Source: Treponema sp. (GTDB lineage: Bacteria > Spirochaetota > Spirochaetia > Treponematales > Treponemataceae). From it: a stretch of 64,000 nucleotides of DNA. The position numbers and the translations under genes were made by a program. Location: contig JAGBIY010000017.1 in the NCBI GenBank assembly GCA_017934745.1, forward strand, positions 27,523 to 91,522. Reading direction: 5' to 3'. Each line of letters begins with the position of its first letter. The stretch's first letter is position 1. Below the pieces are notes generated by a model. The model was not told where the DNA came from. It did no database searches and saw only the letters and a program-made list of their open reading frames with translations. Positions 27,346 through 35,164 of the stretch are shown one piece after another.

Positions 27346-27498
27346 GTAAAACCTTCTAGAAAACAATATAGTATAGTGTACTCTCAAAAAATGAGAGTCA
27401 AAAAATTTTCAATAAAAACATTTGGAAAAATCTTCGCTTGAAAATATGGCACAAGAAAAATAAACTCAAGACTCATAGCGAAAAAAGGAGATTTCAGA

Positions 27499-28383
27499 AT
27501 GAAAATAAGCGAAAAATTGAATTCAAAAAAAGTCACAATATCCTTCGAGATTTTTCCGCCGAAAAAGCAGGACGCTTTCGAGTCCGTAAAGAACACCGCC
27601 GTGGAGCTGACGTCGCTCAATCCCGACTTCATTTCCATAACATACGGAGCGGGCGGTTCGACGCAGACGAACACCTCCGACCTGGCGAAGGTCATCGAGG
27701 ACAACGGCATATCCGCCTTGGCGCACCTCACTTGCGTGCGGTCGAACAAGGACCAGCTTTCTGAGTCCATAAGGACGTTCAAGGAAAGGGGAATCCAGAA
27801 CATACTCGCCCTGCGCGGCGATTTGCCGAAGGATACGGCCGAGGGAGAGAACATTTTTCCAAGCGGAATCTACCATGCCGACGGACTCGTCCGCATATTG
27901 AAGGACGAGGGATTCTGCGTGGGCGGCGCCTGCTACCCGGAGAGCCACCCGGAAAGCCTGAACCGCAACGTGGACATAGAGAACCTCAAGCACAAGGTGG
28001 ACGCGGGAGTCGATTTTTTGACGACGCAGATGTTCTTCGACAACGAGATGCTCTATTCGTTTCTTTATAGATTGCAGTCGGCCGGAATCCATGTGCCGGT
28101 GCTCGCTGGAATCATGCCGATAACGAACGCGAACCAGGTCTCGCGCATGATTGACTTGTCCAACGCCTGCATCCCCCGGAAGCTCCTCGCGATATGCGAC
28201 AAATTCCGCTCGTCTCCCGAAGCCATGAAGCAGGCTGGAATCGCGTACGCCACAGACCAGATAATCGACCTCATTTCCAACGGCGTTCGCGGAATCCACA
28301 TCTACACGATGAACAAGCCGGAGATTGCGAAAGCGATAATGCGCAACGTGGATTCAATAATCTCGGTGACTAACGACTGCTAA
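27499..28383 (+). CDS. metF: 5,10-methylenetetrahydrofolate reductase
   Basis: A 294-residue flavoprotein reducing methylene-tetrahydrofolate to methyl-tetrahydrofolate, the methyl donor for MetH. Family landmarks: 'VTISFEIFPPKK', 'PDFISITYGAGGSTQ', 'AHLTCVRSNKDQL', 'ILALRGDLP', 'VGGACYPESHPES', 'FLTTQMFFDNEMLYSFLYR' and 'AGIMPITNANQV'. The length is typical. AAAGGAGA precedes the ATG. It is followed by an 11-bp stem that probably terminates it. metH lies at 43100, so the two methionine genes are not clustered. The 115-base leader contains no SAM riboswitch that I can recognise. Confidence 0.95.
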   Translation: MKISEKLNSKKVTISFEIFPPKKQDAFESVKNTAVELTSLNPDFISITYGAGGSTQTNTSDLAKVIEDNGISALAHLTCVRSNKDQLSESIRTFKERGIQNILALRGDLPKDTAEGENIFPSGIYHADGLVRILKDEGFCVGGACYPESHPESLNRNVDIENLKHKVDAGVDFLTTQMFFDNEMLYSFLYRLQSAGIHVPVLAGIMPITNANQVSRMIDLSNACIPRKLLAICDKFRSSPEAMKQAGIAYATDQIIDLISNGVRGIHIYTMNKPEIAKAIMRNVDSIISVTNDC

Positions 28384-28398
28384 AAAAGCCTCATCTTG

Positions 28399-28435
28399 CG
28401 CACGGATTTTCTAAGCGAGTTCGGAAATCCGTGCG
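28399..28435 (+). terminator. probable terminator after metF
   Basis: An 11-bp perfect stem CGCACGGATTT/AAATCCGTGCG with a 15-base loop. The following sequence is TGTCTTTC, a weak T tract, so efficiency is uncertain. Confidence 0.55.
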
Positions 28436-28439
28436 TGTC

Positions 28440-28472
28440 TTTCAATTTTCAATTCTCAATTCTCAATTCTCA
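28440..28472. repeat. short tandem repeat, 7-base unit CAATTCT
   Basis: About four head-to-tail units of CAATT(T/C)T. A slippage-prone tract. It lies in the 357-base gap between metF and the LRR gene. Confidence 0.6.
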
Positions 28473-28541
28473 CTTCTTATACAAGCTGTATGTCACGAAG
28501 AGCGCGACGTTCACCTGAAATACTTTTTGGAAGCGCAAGTT
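28470..28541 (-). pseudogene. C-terminal remnant of a beta-rich envelope protein
   Basis: The minus strand is open and reads NLRFQKVFQVNVALFVTYS then L-Y-K-K and a stop. The alternating hydrophobic pattern ending in an aromatic strand looks like the last strand of an outer-membrane barrel. There is no start. The rest of this 357-base gap (to 28740) holds only repeats. Confidence 0.3.
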
Positions 28542-28624
28542 TGCAGTTGAAAAAAGTCCGCTCTGCCGCAAAAATGAGTTGCGCAAGGCATATATGGGCG
28601 CGGTTTGTCGAAGTGGCTTGTAAC

Positions 28625-28740
28625 GCTCAGCAACCAACTGGTCATTGAGCGTAGTCGAAATGACCTAAATGAACACAGATGCTGAAAGTATTTTCCAGCG
28701 GAAAATACAGTTCAGCATGACAAATAGAGGAGAATAAACA
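28625..28740 (+). repeat. 116-bp upstream repeat, copy A (copy B at 31291-31406)
   Basis: Identical to 31291-31406 except for about two bases, and in both places it ends at the start codon of an LRR gene. It contains GAGCGTAGTC, a strong interrupted palindrome (ATGCTGAA, GTATTTTCC, GGAAAATAC, TTCAGCAT) and the ribosome-binding site GAGGAGA. The LRR gene and leader were therefore duplicated together. Confidence 0.8.
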
Positions 28741-31215
28741 ATGGAAGATGTATTGAAAATCAAAGGCACAGTGCTAGTCAAATGCCTGGACAAAAATGTG
28801 GAGAGCGTGACAATCCCGGATTATGTCACGAAAATCGACGAGGGTGCGTTCAAGTCTTGCAAATCGCTTAAGTCGGTTGTGATTCCGCCAAGCGTTACGG
28901 AAATCGACGACTGTGCGTTCTGTCATTGCACATCGCTTTCGTCGGTGATTATTCCGGAGAGCGTCACAAAAATCGGACGGGATGCGTTCTTCAATTGCAA
29001 CATCACCGCCCTTTCGCATCCGTGCCTGACGATAAAGGACGGACTTGCAATCGAGTACGACGACTGGGTTGTCTACTGCGCAAAACAGAGCCGTTCCATC
29101 ACAATTCCCGACGGCATCAGGGTAATCTTCGATAGGGCGTTCTGCGACTGCGCGTCGATTGAGAGCGTGAAGATTCCAGAGAGCGTCACGACTATCAGTA
29201 ACAAGGCGTTCAAGGGCTGCAACATAACTGAGCTTTCGCATCCTCTCCTGACGATAAAAAACGGAGTCGCAATCAAGGACAACAAAGTTCTGTATTGGAC
29301 AAACCAGAGCAGTTCAATCACGATTCCCGACGGCGTCAGGGAAATCGAGTACTCTGCGTTCTATTATAACAAGACTCTTTCGTCGGTGGTTATTCCGCCA
29401 AGCGTCAAGGAAATCGGAAAGGAAGCGTTCGAGGGCTGCTCTTCGCTTTCGTCGGTGGTGATTCCCGACAGCGTCAAGAAAATCGGAGATGAGGCGTTCT
29501 TGGGTTGCGACATCGATGAGCTTTCGCACCCGTGCCTGAAGATAAAAAACGGATTCGCAATCAAGGGAAAAAAGGTTCTGTATCGCACAACCCAGAGCAA
29601 TTCATTCATAATCCCCGAAGGCGTCAAGGAAATCGATAAGGACGTGCTTGATGGCTACAACGAGCCTGAGTCTGTGGAGTTCTCAGGAACTGTGGCGCAG
29701 TGGGAAGCGATAGTAGGAAAATGGAATCTTCTTAAGCATATTAGAGAAAAGAGCGTGAAGTGCTCCGACGGAGTTTGGCAGTTGCCTGTTCTGCTGATAG
29801 AAAACGGCAGTCTGAAGCAATGCACGGACAAGAGCGCAACAAGCGTGACAATTCCCGACGGCGTAACGGAAATCGCTCATAATGCGTTCAGTGGCTGCGA
29901 GTCGCTTAAGTCGCTTGAAATTCCTTCAGGCGTCACAAAAATTGGAGCGTACTCTTTCTGCGAATCGCTTTCGTCCATTTCGCTTCCGTCAAGCATCACT
30001 GAATTCGACAAAGATGCGTTCTTTTTTGTTGGCAAATGTCTTTCAAAGGTAATTCTTGCTGACGATTTTCAAAAAGTGCCGTCCGAATGGTTCGACAGAC
30101 TGGACTGGAATAATGCGAATTATGAAATCATCTGCACAAAAGACAGCAGCACATACAAGGCTGTGAAACGAAGTCCGAAGCTCAAGAAGCACCTAAAAGA
30201 CGTTGCTCTTCAAGTGGCAAAAAACGAAAAGATTGCCACTGTGAACAAGGTCGGCGCTGACGCTCTGCTTTCCACTTTGCGTTCAAGCGTTGAAGGCTTC
30301 TCGTTCCAGATTCTTGCGACCACGAAGAGCGCGACCGTCGCCATGGTGCAAATCGGGAAGAACATCGGCGTGTTCAAGCTCGGTGCGGACTCTTCGAAGT
30401 GGTTTTCCAAGCTCCAGAAAGTGCTTGAGGCATTTTCGGACTCCACAAAAAGCGGGGAGGAAATCTTTGATGTGATAACAAGAGTGAAACTCCCGCTTGG
30501 CGAGATTCCTGGAAAAAAAGCAGAGAAAATGACTTTAAGGGGGGACAATATGAATTTGTTTGCCTCAGGCGTATTGAGAGAAATAGAGTATTTCGTGTTA
30601 AAGGGCATCGCTTTGTTCGGCATCAAAGAAATCGGCTACAGGGCGTTCAAGTCTGGCTGTGATTATTCTCTTTCGTCCGTGAAGATTCCTAAGAGCGTCA
30701 CAAAAATCGGCAGTGAGGCGTTCAGAGGTTGTAGCAAACTTGAGTCCATTGAGATTCCCGACAGCGTCACAGAAATCGGAGAGAAGGCGTTCAGGGGGTC
30801 TTCCCTTGCTTCTGTGGTAATCCCAGACAGCGTTACAAAAATCGGGGACAAGGCGTTTGTGTATACCGATATCAACGAGCTTTCGCATCCTCTCCTCACG
30901 ATAAAGAACGGAATCGCAATCAAGGACGGCACTGTTCTCTATCAGGCAAACAGCACTAGTAATGTCACGCTTCCCGACGGCGTCACTAAAATCGGCGAGA
31001 AGGCGTTTTATGAGTGCAGCTGGCTTTATTCCATGGTTCTTCCAGAGAGCCTCAAGGAAATCGACGACAATGCGTTTTTTGAATGCGATTCGCTTGAAAC
31101 GCTGGAGTTCAAAGGAACTGTCGCGCAGTGGAAAGCGGTGAAAAAATGCGTCGACTTGTGCTTCAGGATTGGCACAAGGACTGTGAAATGCACCGACGGC
31201 GAAGCGGAGCTGTAG
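28741..31215 (+). CDS. BspA-like leucine-rich-repeat protein (LRR_5)
   Basis: An 824-residue protein made of many LRR_5 units of about 23 residues, for example 'VTKIDEGAFKSCKSLKSVVI' and 'SVTKIGSEAFRGCSKLESIE'. Two units end in the companion motif VAQWEAIVGKW and 'VAQWKAVKKC', followed by a VKC-x-DG strand. A non-repeat region at about residues 480-615 (Lys-rich, then 'LLSTLRSSVEGFSFQILATT') interrupts the repeats. No signal peptide, lipobox or anchor is seen, unlike classical surface BspA proteins, so location is uncertain. Family members mediate adhesion in oral and gut bacteria. The 116-bp leader repeat suggests recent duplication. Confidence 0.85.
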   Translation: MEDVLKIKGTVLVKCLDKNVESVTIPDYVTKIDEGAFKSCKSLKSVVIPPSVTEIDDCAFCHCTSLSSVIIPESVTKIGRDAFFNCNITALSHPCLTIKDGLAIEYDDWVVYCAKQSRSITIPDGIRVIFDRAFCDCASIESVKIPESVTTISNKAFKGCNITELSHPLLTIKNGVAIKDNKVLYWTNQSSSITIPDGVREIEYSAFYYNKTLSSVVIPPSVKEIGKEAFEGCSSLSSVVIPDSVKKIGDEAFLGCDIDELSHPCLKIKNGFAIKGKKVLYRTTQSNSFIIPEGVKEIDKDVLDGYNEPESVEFSGTVAQWEAIVGKWNLLKHIREKSVKCSDGVWQLPVLLIENGSLKQCTDKSATSVTIPDGVTEIAHNAFSGCESLKSLEIPSGVTKIGAYSFCESLSSISLPSSITEFDKDAFFFVGKCLSKVILADDFQKVPSEWFDRLDWNNANYEIICTKDSSTYKAVKRSPKLKKHLKDVALQVAKNEKIATVNKVGADALLSTLRSSVEGFSFQILATTKSATVAMVQIGKNIGVFKLGADSSKWFSKLQKVLEAFSDSTKSGEEIFDVITRVKLPLGEIPGKKAEKMTLRGDNMNLFASGVLREIEYFVLKGIALFGIKEIGYRAFKSGCDYSLSSVKIPKSVTKIGSEAFRGCSKLESIEIPDSVTEIGEKAFRGSSLASVVIPDSVTKIGDKAFVYTDINELSHPLLTIKNGIAIKDGTVLYQANSTSNVTLPDGVTKIGEKAFYECSWLYSMVLPESLKEIDDNAFFECDSLETLEFKGTVAQWKAVKKCVDLCFRIGTRTVKCTDGEAEL

Positions 31216-31222
31216 AGGTGCT

Positions 31223-31328
31223 TCGACTACGCTCAGCAACCGACTGGTAATTTCAGCTACGCTCAGCAACCGACTGGTAATTTCGGCTACGCTCAGCAAC
31301 CGACTGGTCATTGAGCGTAGTCGAAATG
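31223..31328. repeat. three tandem 30-bp repeats ending in an inverted arm
   Basis: The unit CTACGCTCAGCAACCGACTG plus GTAATTTC(A/G)G occurs at 31227, 31257 and 31287; the last passes into GGTCATTGAGCGTAGTCG, which is the inverse of CGACTACGCTCA. Related REP-like palindromes lie at 28612-28660 and 63424-63472. Units abut without spacers, so this is not a CRISPR array. Confidence 0.8.
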
Positions 31329-31406
31329 ACCTAAATGAACGCAGATGCTGAAAGTATTTTCCAGCGGAAAATACAGTTCAGCATGACAAATAGAGGAGAA
31401 TAAACA
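31291..31406 (+). repeat. 116-bp upstream repeat, copy B
   Basis: Second copy of 28625-28740, directly before the LRR gene at 31407, with the same palindrome and ribosome-binding site. It overlaps the third tandem 30-bp unit. Confidence 0.8.
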
Positions 31407-31724
31407 ATGGCAGATATTTTTGTAATTGAAGACGGTGTGCTGGAAGAATGCACGGACAAGAGCGCAACGAGCGTGGAAATTCCCGACGGCGTCGAGGAAA
31501 TCGACGAGTGGGCGTTCTCGGATTGTGCATCGCTTACGTCGGTTGAAATTCCGTCAAGCGTCACGAAAATCGGCGAAACTGCTTTTGTGGGGTGCGAGTC
31601 GCTTTTGTCGGTGGAATTTGGCGGAACGGTGGCGCAGTGGAAAGCGGTCAGAAAAGGAAGCGACTGGCACAACGGCGTTCCCGCAACGAGCGTGAAGTGC
31701 GCGGATGGGGAAGCTGAGTTGTAG
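31407..31724 (+). CDS. short BspA-like LRR_5 protein
   Basis: A 105-residue protein with two LRR_5 units ('VEEIDEWAFSDCASLTSVEI', 'VTKIGETAFVGCESLLSVEF') and the closing motif VAQWKAVRKGSDWHNGVP with VKCADG. Its start MADIFVIEDGVLEECTDKSA matches a segment of the larger protein (about residue 350 of the gene at 28741: 'LIENGSLKQCTDKSATSV'), so it looks like a duplicated fragment that kept the leader and ribosome-binding site. There is no signal peptide. Function unknown. Confidence 0.75.
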   Translation: MADIFVIEDGVLEECTDKSATSVEIPDGVEEIDEWAFSDCASLTSVEIPSSVTKIGETAFVGCESLLSVEFGGTVAQWKAVRKGSDWHNGVPATSVKCADGEAEL

Positions 31725-31749
31725 ACTAAAGCAAGGAAAAATAATAAAG

Positions 31750-31970
31750 ATGGTTGAGATTGAAGGATTGCTTTATTCAGACGATGAGAAGCGACTGTTA
31801 TCGGCGCATTTGAAGGCTGCATTTCGCTTTCTGCAATCACCTTGCCAAAATCTTTGCGCGAGCTTGGCTCTTGGGCGACTTTCAAGGATTGCAAATCGCT
31901 TTGTGAAATAAAAATTTGCGAAAATGTAAAAGGGCGAAAGTCGAGTTTTTACAGAGAAATGGCCGAAACG
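31750..31970 (+). pseudogene. frameshifted LRR_5 gene remnant
   Basis: A start MVEIEGLLYSDDEKRLLSAH fits an LRR_5 protein, but the frame then fails. In another frame the reading continues GAFEGCISLSAITLPKSLRE and 'FKDCKSLCEIKICENVK', clear LRR_5 units. A frameshift near 31815-31820 thus splits the gene, and the second frame runs into unrelated repeat DNA. It is the third LRR unit in this cluster. No ribosome-binding site of quality is seen. Confidence 0.7.
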
Positions 31971-32070
31971 AGCGGAAGCGGGGTTCCACAGTCTAATACA
32001 CTAAACATCGCAAACGATGTTAACGCCACCGCAAAGCGGTACTGCCGTATTCGGCTGTGGGTTCCCGCTG

Positions 32071-32119
32071 GGAGCGCGTTTCGGCAACTACGGTATGCAT
32101 AAACTCGACATTCGACCTA
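32071..32119 (+). repeat. 49-bp dispersed repeat (second copy at 54040-54088)
   Basis: Runs from GGAGCGCGTTTCGGCAACT to AAACTCGACATTCGACCTA. The copy at 54040-54088 differs at about seven positions. It lies in the gap between the LRR remnant and the phosphoesterase gene. Confidence 0.7.
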
Positions 32120-32161
32120 AAAAACATACGGAGCAGCAGTGATTTGGAAGCCGAATGTTGC

Positions 32162-32983
32162 CTACTCGACTTCGACAATCGCGATTTCCGGGCGGTTGAA
32201 AAACCTCGGAAGCGGAGTGCTTTCTCGCGCAAGTCCGCGGCTCACTACTAGTACGCTTCCGTTTGGCTGTTTGTAAGGTCCGTTCACATATTTTGCGAAA
32301 AATCCCTGGTCGGGCGCATACAATCCTCTGTTCAAAAATGGAATTCTGATTTGCCCTGCATGTGCGTGTCCCGCAAGAATCAAATCAAAATCATATTGCC
32401 CATAGATTTTCGTTCTTTCGGGTCTGTGGCTTGCGAGAATTTTCAGGTGTGATTCGCTCGTCTTTGAAAACGCGCTGTCAATCTGCTTTTTCCATTCGGA
32501 TTCTTCCATATAGAACGGGTCGTCAACTCCGCAGACATCGATTTCAGCACCGTTCACGCTTATGCTTCTGCAATTACCGGACAACACGGTCACGCCGATG
32601 CTCTGCACATAATCTTTCATCTCTCGAACCCTTCCGCTCCACAGTTCGTGGTTTCCAGTTACATAAAAGCACGGACATATTTCCGCAAGTCGTTCGAGCA
32701 GAATTTTCGCATTTTCGTCTGGAATTTTGTCGTCGAATATGTCTCCCGAAAGAACTGCGATGTCGGGTTTCTCCCTCTCGATTTTGCTGAAAATCTGCCC
32801 CTGTTCTCTTCCGTACCAGCACGAATGCAAGTCTGTTATGAGCGCAATCCGCACTTTTCCAGAGCCGACCTTCGGCGAGTCTATCGAAATCCGCTCGACG
32901 GCAGGTAGCCACGAGTAGAGCGTCCAAACGGCGAGAAATATCGTCACTGTCAAAATGATGGAGAGTTTTCTACGGATTGTCAT
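32162..32983 (-). CDS. membrane-anchored metallophosphoesterase (YkuE/YaeI-like)
   Basis: A 273-residue calcineurin-like phosphoesterase. One N-terminal membrane helix (about residues 8-26) is followed by the dimetal motifs in order: ITDLHSCWYG, 'LSGDIFDDKI', GNHELWSG, a 'LASHRPE' histidine and AGHAHAGQIRIPF. This set matches the YkuE/YaeI group, some of which act on UDP-diacylglucosamine or phosphodiesters; the substrate here is unknown. I chose the ATG at 32983, which overlaps the preceding gene by 14 bases; a TTG ten codons upstream is an alternative. The two genes are probably co-transcribed. Confidence 0.85.
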   Translation of the reverse strand: MTIRRKLSIILTVTIFLAVWTLYSWLPAVERISIDSPKVGSGKVRIALITDLHSCWYGREQGQIFSKIEREKPDIAVLSGDIFDDKIPDENAKILLERLAEICPCFYVTGNHELWSGRVREMKDYVQSIGVTVLSGNCRSISVNGAEIDVCGVDDPFYMEESEWKKQIDSAFSKTSESHLKILASHRPERTKIYGQYDFDLILAGHAHAGQIRIPFLNRGLYAPDQGFFAKYVNGPYKQPNGSVLVVSRGLARESTPLPRFFNRPEIAIVEVE

Positions 32984-34091
32984 TTGTTTTAAAAGCTTCT
33001 GCCTCGTTCTCAAATATCTGCTTTATGCCTATATCCACCGCAGGATTTGTCCGAGTTAACCGCGGGATAAATTCTGTAAGATAACCCTGTAATCTATCTT
33101 CTGACATATTTGAATAAAAAGTATAACGCAGAGAGTGAAAAACAAAATTCATTTCTGAAGCCATATCTGCTTTTGATAGGTCTTTTGGAAAGAAAAAAAT
33201 TCTGAACATATAGCGGATTCCATCAATCAGATATTCTTTCTGCTCTTTTGTGATAAGTTTCTGCTTGGTTTCGAGCGAGTTGAATAAATTGTCTATGAAA
33301 TACGCCAGCAAAAATATTCTGCGGAAATTTTTCCATAAATTCTCAGGTGCATTTTCTTCATCTGTAAGACCGTCAACTTTTTTGAACAAAGTTTTTGCCG
33401 GCAAAAAATCCTCACTGCAAAAACACTTTACATATTTCCACGACGGGCTTTGCTCTCCCTTTATCCATCTGTCAATTTGCCTTTCAAGTTCATGGCTTGA
33501 TTCAGCTTCATCTTGATTGGAAATCCACTGCGACAATTCCTCGAAAAGTTTTGGCTTGTCGGTTATGAAGTTATCAAGATGCCGAAAAACTTGCTTGAAA
33601 ATCGTAGTCTGCTTAAGATATTTTGAGTCAGAGTCAAAGTAATCGAATACCGACAAAGTTGCGCGAATCAAAGCCGGCTGAGGTTGATTTTTATCTTGGT
33701 CAAAAAGTCTCAAAAGTGTTTCCCAAACGACGAAGCAAATGGAATACACCACGACATACAGGATATTTCCAGCAGGAACTTTCAGATATGCCGCTTCTGA
33801 AAAATGTATTAGAAAGCGGTCTATATAGTTCAGAATCATACCGCTTGAGTAGCCGTCTTTTTCTAGCCAATCAGCCCAATCTTTTACGAAGCCTGCAAAG
33901 TCTTTAAGATTCTTTATCGCTGTCTTGTCAAAAGTTCCTTGCTTCTTTAGTCGCTGAAATTTTTGCCTTTGCGTTGCATACTTTTTTGAAGACGGAGGTG
34001 ATGCAAGATAGTCCAAAAGACAATCTTGCCCAATGGTGTCAATCATTATTTGAACACACAAGCCTATCGAAATTGGTTCATCTGTTTTCAT
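32970..34091 (-). CDS. hypothetical protein, mostly helical
   Basis: A 373-residue AT-rich gene starting MKTDEPISIGLCVQIMID. The protein is predicted mainly helical, with many aromatic residues, a hydrophobic stretch near residues 105-125 ('AGNILYVVVYSICFVVWETL') that could be one membrane segment, and no recognisable domain. It overlaps the phosphoesterase gene by 14 bases. It faces the toxin-antitoxin-like pair at 34304 across about 210 bases that include a gene remnant. No function is offered. Confidence 0.6.
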   Translation of the reverse strand: MKTDEPISIGLCVQIMIDTIGQDCLLDYLASPPSSKKYATQRQKFQRLKKQGTFDKTAIKNLKDFAGFVKDWADWLEKDGYSSGMILNYIDRFLIHFSEAAYLKVPAGNILYVVVYSICFVVWETLLRLFDQDKNQPQPALIRATLSVFDYFDSDSKYLKQTTIFKQVFRHLDNFITDKPKLFEELSQWISNQDEAESSHELERQIDRWIKGEQSPSWKYVKCFCSEDFLPAKTLFKKVDGLTDEENAPENLWKNFRRIFLLAYFIDNLFNSLETKQKLITKEQKEYLIDGIRYMFRIFFFPKDLSKADMASEMNFVFHSLRYTFYSNMSEDRLQGYLTEFIPRLTRTNPAVDIGIKQIFENEAEAFKTNDNP

Positions 34092-34200
34092 AATGTTTGA
34101 TTTTAGCGGATTTTATTGCGGTCTTTTATGTCTTTTTTGTGACAAAAATAATAAATGCAATGATACCCCGGTTATTCGTCTTCAAACTTCCACCCCATTT

Positions 34201-34250
34201 TCACTTCATCCCCTCTAGTGCGTCCACAAGCTCGCTTGTCTTTTTCTGAG
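34201..34250 (-). pseudogene. vWA-gene C-terminal remnant, left flank of the toxin-antitoxin-like pair
   Basis: The minus strand reads TQKKTSELVDALEGMK and a stop, matching the C-terminus of the vWA protein encoded at 39655-41031 (SQETNELLNSLEKMKE) and of the remnant at 34941-35090 (TAETSELLDAVEGMK). About 44 bases (34197-34240) are repeated with about four differences at 34937-34980. Confidence 0.6.
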
Positions 34251-34269
34251 TTCTATAATAGTTTTACGA

Positions 34270-34283
34270 GTGGGAAATCCCAC
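34270..34283. promoter_or_regulatory. palindrome upstream of the toxin-antitoxin-like operon
   Basis: GTGGGAAATCCCAC, an exact palindromic arm pair with a short centre, lies between a TATAAT (34254-34259) and the first gene. It is well placed for autorepression by the antitoxin-like protein. Confidence 0.45.
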
Positions 34284-34303
34284 ATCATTTATGGAGGAAA
34301 CTC

Positions 34304-34561
34304 ATGGAAGCGATAGCGGTGAAATCTTATGATGCAAAAGTCGATTCAAAAAAAAGAATCACTCTACGAAACGCAAATTACGACTATTTTCACATCGAAG
34401 AATTTTCGGACGGAAGAATCGTTCTTGAACCAAGAATCCTTGTAAAACCGTTTGAAGTTTCAGAAAACACGTTGAAAATGATGGACTCGTCTGTCGAAAA
34501 TCTAAAAAGCGGAAACGTCTCCGAGGCAATCGACCTTTCGGCTTATGGAGACACTGAGTGA
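34304..34561 (+). CDS. probable antitoxin (AbrB-like start)
   Basis: An 85-residue protein. The first 45 residues, 'VKSYDAKVDSKKRITLRNAN' and 'FSDGRIVLEPRIL', have the rhythm of a swapped-hairpin AbrB/MazE-type DNA-binding domain (V-D-x-K-x-R-I-T/V-L and a Gly-x-I/V-x-L-x-P strand). The C-terminal half is a helix that could cover a toxin. A strong GGAGG precedes the ATG. The stop overlaps the next start by one base (TGATG), as in toxin-antitoxin operons. The upstream palindrome fits autoregulation. The assignment is by layout and local similarity. Confidence 0.6.
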   Translation: MEAIAVKSYDAKVDSKKRITLRNANYDYFHIEEFSDGRIVLEPRILVKPFEVSENTLKMMDSSVENLKSGNVSEAIDLSAYGDTE

Positions 34562-34923
34562 TGTTCAACATCAGAATGGGAATCCCGGAAATGAAAGCGT
34601 TCTGGGACAATATCAGCAAGAGGATTCAAGAAAAGTCAGCGACAAAGGATGAGCAGGCTGTTTTCAAAAAATTGGTAAGTTGTTTAAAAAAATTGGCAGC
34701 CGATCCTCGATACCCAAGTTTAAAAAGCCATGAAATTGAGGCTTTGACACGGAGATACGGAATCAAAGTTTGGGAATCATATCTTGAAAACAAAAATTCT
34801 GGAGCGATGAGGATATTTTGGGTTTACGGGCCAAATCAGCAGGACATTACAATCATTGGTCTTGAGCCACATCCGAACGACAAGAAAGACGCCTACGACA
34901 AAATTACTTTGTCTTCAATGTAA
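34561..34923 (+). CDS. probable RelE/HigB-like toxin partner
   Basis: A 120-residue basic protein translationally coupled to the antitoxin-like gene. 'MKAFWDNISKRIQEKSATKD' and 'LKKLAADPRYPSLKSHEIEAL' form two helices, then strands 'IKVWESYLENK', 'AMRIFWVYGPNQQDITIIGL' and a terminal 'EPHPNDK'. This helix-strand order and the R-I-F-W-x-Y/I-x-x-I strand pair resemble the RelE/ParE fold of ribosome-dependent mRNA interferases, although catalytic residues cannot be fixed by eye. The pair is bracketed by direct repeats derived from another gene, suggesting insertion. Confidence is higher for toxin-antitoxin pairing than for the precise family. Confidence 0.55.
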   Translation: MFNIRMGIPEMKAFWDNISKRIQEKSATKDEQAVFKKLVSCLKKLAADPRYPSLKSHEIEALTRRYGIKVWESYLENKNSGAMRIFWVYGPNQQDITIIGLEPHPNDKKDAYDKITLSSM

Positions 34924-34940
34924 AAAACGCTCCCTCCATT

Positions 34941-35090
34941 TCACTTCATCCCCTCTACCGCGTCCAAAAGCTCGCTTGTTTCCGCGGTCTTTTGTATGCG
35001 TTTCATCTCTTTCGACTTCCGTTCGCTGATGGCGTCCCTGTATTTCTCATCCATGATGATGAGGCAGTCGATTGATATTTTCTTTTTGGC
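34941..35090 (-). pseudogene. vWA-gene C-terminal remnant, right flank of the toxin-antitoxin-like pair
   Basis: About 50 codons are open on the minus strand: KKKISIDCLIIMDEKYRDAI, then 'RIQKTAETSELLDAVEGMK' and a stop. This matches the last 50 residues of the vWA protein at 39655-41031 (KKISIDCLIILDEKYRKDF, 'KIQKSQETNELLNSLEKMK'). No start and no upstream vWA domain remain. A second, shorter remnant at 34201-34250 lies on the other side of the toxin-antitoxin-like pair. Confidence 0.75.
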
Positions 35091-35164
35091 TTTTGGAAGA
35101 TAAAACTTTTACGATACTGCCATTTGTGCATAAACTGGCAACAAATGCCTGCCAAAGGTGATGT

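Noticed and set aside
27384-27498. SAM or cobalamin riboswitch before metF or metH
   Set aside because: The leaders are 115 and about 50 bases, AT-rich, and show none of the conserved riboswitch helices that I can recognise.
28384-28740. tRNA or other structured RNA gene in the longest plain gaps (28384-28740, 48110-48349, 59658-59889)
   Set aside because: No cloverleaf, anticodon stem or CCA/T-loop consensus (GTTCRA in context) was found; the gaps contain terminators, repeats and leaders.
31223-31328. Possible CRISPR-like array
   Set aside because: Only three 30-bp units in direct contact without spacers, and no cas genes. They are tandem REP-like repeats.
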